This document shows positions 32,290 through 43,605 of a stretch of DNA of 64,000 nucleotides, piece after piece. Positions within the stretch are counted from its first letter, which is position 1, and every line of letters starts with the position of its first letter. Position numbers and translations under genes: made by a program. Location of the stretch: the NCBI GenBank assembly GCA_026214975.1, contig JAOBSW010001181.1:270547-334546 (forward strand). Reading direction: 5' to 3'. The stretch is from Gentiana macrophylla. Its lineage: Eukaryota > Streptophyta > Magnoliopsida > Gentianales > Gentianaceae. Below the pieces are notes generated by a model. The model saw only the letters and a list, made by a program, of their open reading frames with translations, was not told the origin of the DNA and did no database searches.

Positions 32290-33065
32290 CTATAGATTCT
32301 TATTTCTAAAATAAGAACTTCTAATCCAAGTGCTTTCCTAAAGACCTTGAACTACCAAACATTAATTGACTATGACATGGGGTGATAATTCTCGAGAGAG
32401 ATATATAATACCTTACTCAAAAATCGTAACACACTCCCACTATCCAACTTGCACATGGGCATATCCTTCTTTTGACTAAATCAAACTCCTTTGATTATCA
32501 AACAAAGAAATCGTCTAGAGAAACTTGTTTGAGTCCATAAATGGATCTCGTGGGCTTACATATCATGTTATCGTCTATGAACATCGAGCTTTCTGCTCAA
32601 TGTCATCAACACTATCATATAGCCATGATACGAAATTATAACAAGTATTATCTGAATAGAATCGGGCTCAGCTTACAGGACATTCCTCAGGTAAGCATGA
32701 CTAGGTTCATAACCTGGTTGTCACCGATGGAATCTAATTCGAGATATTATGGCTCTCGGCCATATCTCTCAATCTTGTCTTTCAAACATTCTTTCATAAG
32801 TCGTGAGATATTCATTCTTCAAGATGAACATACCAGCAGCCTTTTCAGGCTTGAGGTTATCCATAGACTTACAGAACTTTTGTGTGCACTGAGCAGTGTT
32901 TTACACCTCATCGCTATGCGGCGTCTGCTCACGTTCCTATGGTTGAATATCTCATTGTGGTTCTCAAACTACCTTTGAGATTTAAATCTACTCCCACTGT
33001 TTCTTTTGGAAGAAACACTTCCTCTAGAAGACAGCATGTTTGGAGACAAACATTTTGCTCCACGG
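32290..33065 (-). pseudogene. Copia integrase-end and reverse transcriptase relics in element A
   Basis: Minus-strand translation gives KMFVSKHAVF-like text near 33010-33060, corresponding to the copia block after integrase, and SIYGLKQ near 32527-32550, the conserved RT block of Ty1/copia. A stretch like LEIRIYSDR follows further on. The pieces are in different frames with stops between. They show descent from a coding copia element and the direction of transcription (minus). Confidence 0.7.
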
Positions 33066-36000
33066 ACAAGTAGATAATATCCAGCGTACTTGCTAAGATA
33101 TTCCACAAAGTTGCATATGTCGTACTAGGCTCCAAGCCTTTCTGACTTTGCTTATGACAACTTCAAATCATCGGTTAAGATAGATTCGACATTATCCTCT
33201 TCCATATCTAATATGGAATTTATTCAACCTTTATTCTTTGGAACTAAGTTAAGTATAAGGGCACTATCCCGAAACGGGTAAGGGATACATCGCATGGCTT
33301 GCGTCACACCTTTATCATATAAAATGTTATTTCCATTTTGGGAACACAATCCAATTGCGTATCCCAAAGATGGTATCCTTGAAGGGAGAATCTTATTCCT
33401 TTTCAGACGACTTCTGAAACACCCTTCAGGTATTAATTACTTCAATCCGATTGAATATTAATTCCTAAGTAGCTCGTCGACCTCATATTCGTACTAGCTC
33501 GAGCTGGCTTTCCAATTGTCGTACTTCAATAAGTACACTTGACTATTTCTAACAATAGTTATAGAGATTAACAAACAATTATTTGTAGCATTAATTGTCA
33601 TAAGCCAACAAACATCGGTATGTTTAGGCTTTAGACAATTTTTCTAGATTTTACAACCTTTTTAAAAAAAGGGTATTTTAGTCCTCTTTGGATAAGATAC
33701 GTATTACCCACATGATTCATAATCATATGGTTCAACATTATCAGAATGACGTTTAATTACACGCTTCCCTTCCAGAGAGACTATGTCTAGAGTAACCACA
33801 AATCAAGGATAATAACCATACAAATATTTAGTTGAGATCCCATCACTTATATCATCTATATAGTGACATCAATCTAGTATGTTAGATTCAGTGACCTTCC
33901 AACTTTATCGGAATAACATTTATTCTTTACAATTGAATATGTCTACTAAATCCTAACAAATAACTGAAAGCATGTTCTTCATAAGAACCGGAACATAATA
34001 ACATTTATTTAGTTCCCTTATTAGTTTACTAGATCCAGAATATGGTAAGTGTGACAACATTTGTTTAACCTTCCATATCTGTGTTTAATCTTTCTAATTT
34101 AATCACACTCGTAAGATATCACATATCTAAGAGTTGACTTGAACTTAGATAGATTTATCTCAACTCACTTGCCTAGAATAGAAACTTCAATAAGTTCTCT
34201 ATTTAAGCACATGCCCTAACTTTCCTTTCAATCCTTTAAGCACTGGTAAATATTTCTTAGTGTAGTCTTCATAAGACTTAAGAAGGATCACAAGAGCTAT
34301 GTCTTTAATTTCCTTTCATAAAGAAAATCTAAAGTATATTAAATAGTTTATTTAACCTTTTGAATCGTATTCAAAACATTGACTATTTAATTAACCTTTA
34401 AGCAATGATAGAATTAAGTCGATACCTAAATCTTACAATTTTGAAAACAACCTTTCTAAAATTAGACGTGGTCATTCTTATCCAACGTTTGAATTAACTA
34501 TCATCGTATGACTGAATGATCATCTTGGATCGTATCCAATATATGACTAATTCGTTGAAACTTATTTCAATAGATTTAATCATATCATGAGCTTCCACTT
34601 TCATTAATAATTAAAGTCTCGGAGCACTACATCAATTATGTAATCTCCTTGTCTCTAACTACTATAACGGGATGGCTCATGTCATTGCTTATTTTAAAAG
34701 GATTTAAAATTACTTAACCATATTTGAGAACGTTTCTCAAAATTAACAGTCATAATTTGGTTTTACTAATCGAGAATTAAACACAAATATAAAGTTTGCT
34801 AAAACTACAACATAAAAATGAAAATAAATGAGTGTTGTTGTTTATACACGCAAAATCAAAAATGGTCTTTTGGTTTATGATTTTGCTCCCACTAGTCAAC
34901 TACTTCCAATTGACTTTCAAGAATTATTAATTTCTTTAGTGGACAAGATCCCACTAAACTACCCCGACCCCCGCTTTGGCTGGTGGGCCGAAAATAGCAT
35001 AATAGGTTGACAACATCCCTTTGTCAATCGTATCATATACGACTCTTGTTGTTTGACTAGTCAACTCTTTGACAAATTTTCATCTTATGAAATAGTCAAA
35101 CCCTTGCCTCTAAAATCCAAACGACCCCGCTTTGGCTGGTGGCCGAGAGAATTCTTAGTCAAGTCATAACCCCAATATTCGTGAGATCTCATACGATCAT
35201 ATCTCGATAATGACGATATACCCGAGGTAGGTCAACCCCCTGCTTTGGCTGATGAGTTGGATCCGAACAAGGGCTCTTCACCGTCATTATAATATGGGGA
35301 GGCAATTTCAACTTGATTCTTTTGAGGTGGAAGTATTTATGTAAATTAATTCACTTAATTAATTTTTAATCATGGTCTCATCATAAATATGTCTATCTCT
35401 ATAAACATACATCCTACACATTTATCTAGATCGAGTCATGCATCTATCGTATCATATAAAATAAATACAAGCACAAAATAAATAAATGCGTAAAGTAACC
35501 GGTATGATCATGGACTTTTTCTAGAGTGCGGTTTGAATACAAACCGATTAAAACCGCGGGTCACAATTTAAGGGTAGCTGCAACCGCCAATAGGATCTTT
35601 AATGCGCCATTCTCCAATGGGATCTTTATTCTTCTTTCTTTGGTTTCCATCTTCTGCTACATTCTTGTTACATTTAATTCTATCTAATAAAATAAATACA
35701 CCCGCCACAGACGGGAGGGAGCTAACGGGAATGGGATAAATGCAGGAAATAAACTAGGTCACGTTCTTCATAACGGCCTAGGACAATTTTTAAAACCAAC
35801 AGAAAAATTAAATCATTCACATCTATCGTATCGGTCGAGTCCATGATCAATCGGGGTCTATATAATCATATTATATCTACTATATCTAATCCATACAATA
35901 AAATCTTATGAAGAAGATAAAATTAAAATTTAACTACTTGCATCTTAATTAATCAATTAACATTTAATCTATTAAATAATTTTATCCAATCAATTAACTA

Positions 36001-36139
36001 ATTAACATTTAATTAATTAAATGATTTTAATCGAAATAAAATTAACGATTAATTTTAAACGATTTTAATTTTAATTTTAATTAATTAGAACTATTCTAAA
36101 ATAAATCAAAATTAAAATTATTTCTCTTTTGTTTCTTTC

Positions 36140-36430
36140 CTTTTGATTCGTAATCAAAAGGATGCTTTTGGTTTCTAAACCAAATTTGGCTTAAGCTCGC
36201 CACTTTCCAAAATCAAAATTTTGAAGTGATTTGAGCTCAGCTTTACAAATCAAATATTTGAAAAGGACCAGCCTATTCCAAATCAAATATTTGGAAAGGC
36301 CAAATAATCTTGGTTTAGGCTCGCCACTTTCCAAAATCAAAATTTTGAAGTGGCACAAGCTTCAGCTTTTCCCAAATCAAATATTTGGAAGGCTTGAGCC
36401 TATTCCAAATAAAATTTGGAAAGACCATTA
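36140..36430 (-). repeat. Leader hairpin array of element A
   Basis: A run of short inverted repeats lies 400-700 bp inside the PBS. It includes a perfect CCTTTTGATT/AATCAAAAGG palindrome, TTTGGTTT/AAACCAAA, and repeated CCAAATCAAATATTTGG. Similar units alternate with TTCCAAAATCAAAATTTTG. Element B has the same array at 54195-54505. Confidence 0.8.
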
Positions 36431-36569
36431 TTATTTTAATGCCATGTGGCATCCCAATGGCTCAAACTATTTGAACCATTGGTTAGCCACATGGCACAAC
36501 TAAACAAAGGAGGTATTACCAATCACAACTATGAACCATATTGAATCACAAAATACACAAAACAAAAAT

Positions 36570-36690
36570 TTGGAGATCCGCCAGCATTGACCGGTCAACC
36601 GACTGCCGGCAGCAGGTTGCCCTGCTGCCGCCGCCGGCGCCCAACCGCCGCCGGTGGTGGTGCCGCCGCCAGTCGGCCGAGCACCACCCG
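36570..36690 (-). repeat. GC-rich block in element A leader
   Basis: CCGCCGCCGGCGCCC-type sequence is surrounded by AT-rich DNA. Element B has a GC-rich block in the same place (53937-54040) but with different text. Confidence 0.75.
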
Positions 36691-36828
36691 ATCTACCTTT
36701 CCTTTTTTTTTCTTTTCTTTTCATGTATAACTTTTGTGAATAAAAAATCTTTCATCTTTTAATTACGTGATTTAAACGATAAAATTAACTACGCAAATTA
36801 ACATGCTTATTGCTTAAGCTCGAAGCTT

Positions 36829-36841
36829 GTCTCCGATACCA
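36829..36841 (-). other. Element A primer binding site
   Basis: On the minus strand it reads TGGTATCGGAGAC, one base after the LTR end CTAACA. It resembles the initiator tRNA-Met site TGGTATCAGAGC with changes. Confidence 0.8.
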
Positions 36842-36842
36842 C

Positions 36843-38845
36843 TGTTAGGAAATCTACGCGGGAACACAGCGGAATTTAAAATTTTATTTCCTTTTAACCA
36901 GGATCGACTTCGTTTAAGCAATAAACAAATAGACAGTAGACGGTGGTTACCTTGGTTGATCTATAAGATCGACGCTTTGACCGTCTAAGGAGAGTAGTTC
37001 TGCATAGAGCCGCCCAAGCGTTCGGCCTCTACCGCTAGTCCACACGAACAGCCCGCCGGAATCCCATCATGGATTGCTATTGGAAAACTCCGGTTGCTAG
37101 ACCGGCCATTTTCCCCTCTCTCCAACTCTCTATAGGATGCTCTCTAATTTTACACAAGAACTATTAGTTCTTGGAATTGTGATGTACAAAAGAGCTTGAC
37201 ACCCACCTCTTATTTATAGTCTAGGTGGCGCCATCTTCTAGAGTGGAGGAGAAGAAAACCTTTTCCCAATAAAATAAGGAAAATATAATTGATTGATTTA
37301 TCTCATTTATTACAATATCTCATATTAAATAAATCTAGGATATTGTCAATATCTTATATTGAATATTTCCAAGATATTGTCAAGATCTTATATTGACAAT
37401 ATTTACCTTTTATTATATTACCATAAATCAATTTACACATGTATATATATCACATATATATAACATATGCATAAATCTCTATATATATTATATATACATA
37501 CTACACTTAGTAATGCGCATCACATATGCACACACACACACGATATATGCACAATATATCTAGTTTATTTTATTTATTAATATCTAATATTAATAATAGG
37601 TAATACCATTAATTAAATTGCACAATCTAAGTATATCTTACACACTTCAATGTGGCGCCCCTTTGACCAACAAATTGGCTTCCGGAATATTCTTTAATTA
37701 ATATAATATTATTAGTATCTTGTATTTAATTTATTCATAATAAATAAATACCACCATATTAATTTACCACTATAACCTTTATAGTCTCGAGATAAACTTT
37801 CCTTATTTGGTTATCATCTATAACCACATTTTAATCCGGCTAGATGTTCTTATGTGTGTGACCCGATAGGCTTCCGAATATGTTGGCCGTAGACACAAAG
37901 TGCAAATTACGAAAATGCCCTTCATGCCTAACGATCACGGGATAGCATCTAGCAACACACCGTGACCCCCGATCATCGGAAGAGTCAAATGCAATGACTA
38001 CTACCTTTCATGTGAAACAGTTACCGTGTAACTTACAATCCTATCGCTGTAATAATATCCATACGGTCGTTAGTCGAGTGTCAAAACATCAACGACCGTA
38101 TCTTATAATCTGGATATCATGCTCTCTCGAAGTAACTCGTTTGCTCCCACTTTGCAAAGATTCACGAGAATAGGACATTCCTTATAAGAAGGCCATTTCG
38201 GATATTCGATCCCAATCATAGGATACGCGATTCCCGGACGACCAATCACGTATACTCCGCATGCTTCAGTATCATACCCAATCACTACCGCATGATCGCC
38301 CCATGGCTGTGGGAAACCTCAATAGTGTCAAAGCATGACAATCCACACCGTGATGCCATGAAGAGACTCGGTCTTAAGGATAATTACACAACCGCCACAT
38401 AGTGTGACACTTATCCGTGTAAGTGGGTCGGCCTAACATACGCATTCTCTAATACACGCCCACGCATACCCAAGTGTCTCTACACTTCGAGCAGAGACGA
38501 GATCTATCCTCGCCTCTTAAAGACGAAGACATCTAATACGTGCTAGTACATTTTATACTATCAATGCCCTGCTTTAATAGTACATCACCTAGAGACATTT
38601 AAGTATCAAACTTATTAAAGTGATTAGAGATCTCATCAACCATAATCGCCTATCATGGTTTCTCTATCACAGTCTAATACTAAGGACGTTATCATATAAC
38701 AATTCACAATTGGTTCTTTAAAAGAACATATATATGACAAATGAAAAGCCATTTAATATATGTATAAACATAAAGAAATAGTAGAGATGATCCGACCCGG
38801 TGGGATCCGGTCCAACCCGATTGGGTTTAGGACACTATTCCAACA
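36843..38845 (-). repeat. Element A LTR (5' LTR in its own orientation)
   Basis: 2003 bp, without the MITE, keeping the empty TA site at about 38757. It is followed by GGTCA and the continuing minisatellite. Confidence 0.95.
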
Positions 38846-39440
38846 GGTCAATGCATCACGGTGTCACTTTATCAAGGTATCTCTACATCACGGCGTCTCT
38901 GCATCGTGGTGTCTCTTCATCGGGGGTGGTCACTGCATCACGGTGTCTCTGCATCACGGTGTCACTTCATTGTCGTGTCTCTACATCTCGGTGTCACTTC
39001 ATCGCGGTGTCTCTGCATCGCGGTGTCACTTTATCGCGGTGTCTCTACATCGCGGTGTCACTTCATTGTGGTGTCTCTGCATCACGGTGTCTCTGTAATG
39101 CGGTTTCACTTCATCGCGATGTCTCTGCATCACGGTGTCACTTCATCACAATATCTCTACATTGCGGTGTCTCTGCATCGCGGTGTCTCTTAATCGCAAT
39201 GTCTCTACATCACGGTGTCTCTGCATTGTCAAATGTCATAACATTGCGATGTCTCTGCATCGCAGTGTCACTTCATCACGGTGTCTCGCGATCGGGGTGT
39301 CATCGTGATCGCGGTGTCTCTACATCGGAGGTGGACACTACATCGAGGTAATGGATCTGGGGTGGTCAATGCATCACGGTGTCACTTCATCGAGGCGTCT
39401 CTGCATCGCGGTGGTCAATGCATGGAGGTGGTCACCGGGG
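38846..39440 (+). repeat. Minisatellite, right block
   Basis: About 35 units of GGTGTCTCTGCATCGC or GGTGTCACTTCATCGC, period 16. It is the continuation of 28433-29225, separated by element A. Open frames of up to 183 codons are artefacts of the repeat. Confidence 0.93.
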
Positions 39441-39481
39441 GAAAAACGGGAAAAAAAACACCTAGAAAATAAGACGCCATT

Positions 39482-39507
39482 AAAAAAAAAAAAAAAAAAA
39501 AAAAAAA
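39482..39507. repeat. Poly(A) run
   Basis: About 26 A's directly before the SINE. It may be the tail of another retroposed sequence or part of the target. Confidence 0.9.
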
Positions 39508-39716
39508 CCATCAAGTAGCTTGGCTCAAGTGGTAAGTGACTTGAGAATGCCTAGGGAGGTCACCGGTTTGATTGTCCTCTGAGGCGCCATGTTGAAAGAT
39601 CTCCTGGCTAGGCCTTACTCCTGAGTAAGAGTCAGACTCTGCAGGCACGACCCGGGACGAACTCCGGATTAGTCGGACCAGTGGGTTCCGGATACCGGAG
39701 GCTTTAAGCAAAAAAA
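39508..39716 (+). mobile_element. tRNA-derived SINE
   Basis: It has an internal RNA polymerase III promoter: A-box TGGCTCAAGTGG at 39521-39532 and B-box-like GGTTTGATTGTCC at 39565-39577. A roughly 130-bp tRNA-unrelated body and a short A-rich tail follow. SINEs are moved by LINE proteins. Spacing and boxes fit plant SINEs. The family is not identified. Confidence 0.8.
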
Positions 39717-40357
39717 GAACGCCCAGAATAAAATACGCCCCAAAAAAAAGGAAGAAAAAACATTAAAAAACAAAAGCAAAACAAAATTAGGGTAGTTTGG
39801 TCCATGTACTAATTATGTGTCCTTATAACCAAATAAGATTCCTTAGTGTCTTATTTGCCTAATTAAGTCTAATATCTGTCCTTTTGGACATTTTCCCCTA
39901 AAAAATCCGTGTAGATCAAATCCGATTCAACCTAATATAATGTGGCCAAAAAAAAAATTTAATCGAATCGATAAATGCCTAAAAAAGTTTACTTGGCCAA
40001 ATTTGAATCGATAAATATGTAATTTCGAACTAAAATGTCTAATTCGACGACTTGGTCTTAGGCCCAAAAAATACCAGGACCGGCCCTGTCTATTGGCATA
40101 TAGTGTTTTAGCATGATATATCAGTCTGTTAAAAAAAAACATGATATATCAGTAAGAAGTTTTAGGCACTCTAAGCAACTTAAATAGTATGTTCCTTATT
40201 GGTTTTTTTATAGGATTATATTCAATATAGGGGGTGCCTATAGGCACTCTTTGTTAGTTAGGATAAGAGACTAAGGGTAACTTTCTTTCTTTCGGTTTTT
40301 TTATTTTATTTTTTGGAAGGAAGCAACTACTTTGTTAGTAGTTGTAAATTAGTTGCA
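39717..40357. other. AT-rich spacer with an eroded hAT-like end
   Basis: At 40048-40088 the text CTTAGGCCCAAAAAATACC followed by AGGACCGGCCCTG resembles the right end of a plant hAT element with CAGGGCCGG termini. The partner end is not visible. A small palindrome, GGGTGCCTATAGGCACTC, lies near 40230. No gene. Confidence 0.4.
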
Positions 40358-40861
40358 CAGTAGAACATCGATAAATGAATACCCTCGGGACCAGAAAAAA
40401 AATATTCGTTTAGAGAGTTTATTTATTTATCGATAAATGAATATTTATTAATTTAGATAATATTTTTACATTTTTTTTTCTTATGATTAGTATTTTTACC
40501 TTTAATGTACAAATGTATTTAGAAATGTGATGGGCGTCGAACATCTTTTGAATTATCCTAATGAGAATGATGCAGTTATGGAACCGCCTACAGATGAAGA
40601 AATAATTGAGTCCGTACTAAAAGATGAGAATGATCCTGAACCACATGATAGTAGCGTCATACCAAATGTGTCATCAAAAGAAGCATTCAAGCAGTAGTCA
40701 GCATACAAAATTACTTGCTACAAAACGTGCAAAACATTCTTTCGTTAATGCATTTAGCGATGTTATTCATTTAGCCCCTTTGCCCAAGTCGGGACCAGAG
40801 AAAATTATTCATTTGACGAAGTTATTCATTTATCGAACATTTGTTTATCGAGATTATACTG
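40358..40861 (+). mobile_element. Pogo/Tigger-like element (Emigrant/Lemi1-type termini), internally deleted
   Basis: The left end is CAGTAGAACATCGATAAATG. The right end, inverted, is CAGTATAATCTCGATAAAC. Both are close to the CAGTA.AACCTCTATAAAT termini of plant Emigrant/Lemi1 elements. An inner repeat of TTTATCGATAAATGAAT reinforces each end. The right flank is TA. The left flank reads CA, so the TA duplication is altered. About 500 bp long, it keeps only the end of a transposase. Confidence 0.8.
40545..40697 (+). pseudogene. Pogo-like transposase C-terminal fragment
   Basis: One frame reads EPPTDEEIIESVLKDENDP and NVSSKEAFKQ before a stop. Acidic tails with TDEEI are typical of the C-terminus of Tigger/pogo transposases (DDE_1). 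The catalytic domain is absent. Confidence 0.6.
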
Positions 40862-41914
40862 TAAATTACTATTTTTGTTTATCAAATTGTCATTTTCACC
40901 AAAATAATTGGATGTCCTGTAACAATCTTACTATTCTTTTTGTTATTTTCAATAAGTCTCACACCTATTTAATATTGAGGACAACCACACTTTAACACAT
41001 CCATTAATTGGATCAAAATTCTGGTGTTAATGCTATCAAATGGTACACTTTTCACAAGGTCACTACCTCCCATACACATGCAAAAAATATTGCAGTAACA
41101 ATTCATTGCAACTGTGGTTGCTATCGGGTAGTAACATCCATATAAACGGCAATAACATATGTGGTTCCCATCACGTAGTAACATAATAATTGAAGCGACG
41201 GTTACCCTAGTTGCAAATAAAATATGTAGTGCATGAAATCATCCCACGATTTTCTCTTATTAGTTGTCACCATTAACTGAAAAAAAATAAATTCAATGCA
41301 CGCTGAAAGTTTTTAAATGAAGGTATTTCGGTACATAGCAAGGTAAAAGATAATGTAAGAGTTATAGGAATATTGTGTAAAAATATTACTTTAATATAAC
41401 AATACTGATAATGTCAGAAATTATCACAATAGTGATTGCGATGTTTATATGCTGGATATCTGGTTGTTTATTTAAGTGTTTGCCGGCGGTGCACGGCGAC
41501 GATAAAGAAAGTGCCGTGTTCGGACAGAAAGCTATGAATGCGAGCTCGTTAGTCGACAAATTGGCAGAGTAAGTCTGTTTTTTATAATATTGTAGATCAC
41601 TTTGTGTTACATGGATGCCACTATATATAGGTGTATCGCTAAGTACGATTAAGCTAATGACGACAAAACATAAAAAATATGATATAACACTAATTAGACT
41701 AGACAGCTGACAATGTGGACTCGATGTGGGGCAGACCCAACACTTAGCCAGTCGCTGAGTCTTCATCTTTTGATCGTCACATGGTAGCTTGTTCGTCTAT
41801 TTTTTGGGTTTATAAAAGACATAATGAATAATTAACGACTGGGGTGCTGCAATTTTTTCGGTTTACTTCTATATGTGTATGGTTCAAAATATTTTTTGTT
41901 CGGTATGCCATATA
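40862..41914. other. No gene recognised
   Basis: Ordinary AT-rich sequence. Near 41110-41200 there are inverted-looking repeats of GGTAGTAACAT and ACGTAGTAACAT. A 126-codon minus-strand ORF (41386-41766) has no recognised domain. Confidence 0.4.
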
Positions 41915-42388
41915 CTACCTCCGTCCCACAAAAAGTGTCCACTTTTTTGTGGGGCACACCGATTAAAAAAACACAATTAATGTGTTTTTTTTGTAGCAAA
42001 TGGATGCAAATACCTTTATTAATGAGTTTTTTTCATTGTATTGAAATCAACATGCATGCACTTATTATAATATTGTTAAAAAATTGAAGGAACGGTTCAT
42101 ATTCTCTCTTTAGCCGTGAATATTAGTAGTACAAGTAATAAATGATTACTTTGGGATTAGAAAATATAAAAAATGAGTATTTTTTTTTTCCGGAGAAAAT
42201 GATCTTGGATATATATTATCAAAAATTATACACCACATGTACCATAAAAAATGAGAAATTTTAGAAAAATGGTATATTTGAAAAAAAGTCATTAAATGAT
42301 GCATTCGTATTGCGGAATGACAATTTTTAAGAGACAAATTTTTTTTCAAATGTGCACATTTTTTATTACGGAGTCACGGAGATAGTAG
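41915..42388. mobile_element. Probable Stowaway/mariner-like MITE
   Basis: The left end is CTACCTCCGTCCCACAAAAA after TA. The right end, inverted, is CTACTATCTCCGTGACTCCG followed by AATAAAAAATGTGCAC. Both share CTCCGT and an A-rich stretch leading to GT.CAC, so they look like inverted repeats that have drifted. Boundaries are approximate. Confidence 0.5.
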
Positions 42389-42455
42389 TGTTTACCTATA
42401 ATTCTCAATAGAATTTTACGGGACATTGGAGTTGAGTAATGCAAAAAAATGGAAG

Positions 42456-42460
<5 letters not shown>

Positions 42461-42512
<52 letters not shown>
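42461..42512. repeat. (TA)n microsatellite
   Basis: About 50 bp of pure TA. Confidence 0.95.
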
Positions 42513-42513
<1 letters not shown>

Positions 42514-42599
42514 CAAACATACTAACATTAGCTTATACTTGAGCGATCCCAAATTTATTTTTAACTTCTTTAAACGATGGAATAAAAATGATGGATAAT

Positions 42600-42880
42600 G
42601 ATTTTATTTTTTTTCTCTTTTATTCATGGAGTAATTTAAGACAACGCCTAGGAAACCACGTTAAATCTGTGTTCATCTTGTTTTATACTTGTTTCTGTTT
42701 TACTTTGTTGTTTATTGATCATCTATCACGTTTTGTCATCACTCTTGACGATCTAAAACTCAACAAACTGGTATCAGAGCGAGGTTTTAAGAGGTCTGTT
42801 GCAGGGTTTGATCAGAACGAAGACAGTCTTGACGATTTTGGTCTTTTTTTGCATAGGGGACCACCACAAATTCCTTAAAT
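42600..42880 (+). mobile_element. LTR-retrotransposon remnant with primer binding site
   Basis: TGGTATCAGAGCGAGG at 42769 is an initiator tRNA-Met PBS. It follows AACTCAACA, which looks like an LTR end. About 100 bp of leader follow. The rest of the element is missing, so this is a truncated piece left near the F-box gene. Confidence 0.6.
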
Positions 42881-43500
42881 TTTATTGGGCACAGACCACT
42901 AATCTGTGATTTTGTATTAATGGACTATAAGAAAATTGTGATATATATATATATATTGGTTAAAGCGGGATAGCAAATGAAAAATAAATAAATAAAGAAA
43001 AGGAAAAAAAAAAATTTTTGAAAGGAACGATTAAAAGAATTGTTTGTTGAAACATGAAAGCAAATTAAAAAAGTAAAAATAAAAGACTGGACAGGGTTTG
43101 GGGATAGGGAGTCGGGACAGCGTGCAATCACCGATTAACCAATGCCCCAAGAAAATATTATTTGGTTCATTGTAGATACTCAAGATATTAGGCATGTGAG
43201 AATATCTTTAAGATTTCTCTAGAAAGTGCACATGTGCATATATATTTATACTATATATTTTTACTGGTGTCTTAATTGTATTCAATCAATTACCAAATTA
43301 CTCCTTTTTAGCATTAGTGTCGCCAGCGCTTTAAATTTTACACACGCACATTTTTTTTTAACCTTTTTTACTCATTATATTTTCTATGAAACGATTAGTA
43401 TTAATTTTAAAAAAAACGGAAGGGAGTAATTGTCGGAAAGTGTTAAAAATAAAATATACGGAGTTTTTTTATTGCAGAAAAAAAAAGGGAATATTCCTGT
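42881..43500. other. Upstream region of the F-box gene
   Basis: AT-rich, with short TA runs at 42941-42956. The pair ATTACTCC at 43299 and GGGAGTAAT at 43423 may be the worn ends of a small MITE. No gene seen. Confidence 0.4.
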
Positions 43501-43510
43501 GCGTCTGCCA

Positions 43511-43525
43511 TATTATATATAGATA
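43511..43525 (+). promoter_or_regulatory. TATA box of the F-box gene
   Basis: TATTATATATAGATA lies about 90 bp before the ATG. It leaves room for a short leader containing CAACACAAGAAAAAACCC. Plant core promoters have this form. Confidence 0.6.
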
Positions 43526-43605
43526 ATTAACAACACAAGAAAAAACCCTAATTTCTTTTGAGTCTCTTGCAATTTGGAGAAAAACGAATATAATTTCTTG
43601 AAACT

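Larger units (their letters stand above)
31494..36828 (-). other. Element A interior, decayed
   Basis: About 5.3 kb with no long sense ORF. It is AT-rich, colinear with element B's interior, and keeps patches of copia coding. Antisense (plus-strand) open stretches at 32541-32978, 34828-35010 and elsewhere are shared with element B but resemble no known protein. The part nearest the PBS holds a GC-rich block and a hairpin array. Confidence 0.8.
29226..38845 (-). mobile_element. Ty1/copia-type LTR element A (Angela/Tork-like), coding region decayed
   Basis: 9620 bp in reverse orientation. LTRs are 29226-31477 and 36843-38845, with GGTCA duplicated on both sides (29221-29225 and 38846-38850). 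On the minus strand the order is LTR, PBS, 5.4-kb interior, PPT, LTR, with LTR ends TGTTGGAAT...CTAACA. Relics of copia integrase and reverse transcriptase are visible in the interior, but no long ORF remains. The two LTRs look nearly identical apart from a MITE in the left one and clustered small indels. The long LTRs and TGTTGGAAT start suggest the Angela/Tork group. A plus-strand sister copy is at 51828-61179. Confidence 0.9.

Noticed and set aside
32541..32978. 145-codon plus-strand ORF as an independent host gene
   Set aside because: Antisense to the copia RT relic of element A, with a similar reading in element B. No known domain.
36541..36762. Basic ORF over the GC-rich block
   Set aside because: Low-complexity GC-rich leader of element A. 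Not conserved in element B.
28433..39440. CRISPR array
   Set aside because: Repeats are contiguous variants without unique spacers, in a plant nuclear context.
38760..39472. ORFs of up to 183 codons with the same repeated peptides
   Set aside because: Right half of the same minisatellite. The starts lie in the copia LTR.
39508..39716. A functional tRNA gene
   Set aside because: A and B boxes are present but there is no cloverleaf of normal length, and a long unrelated body follows. A SINE fits better.
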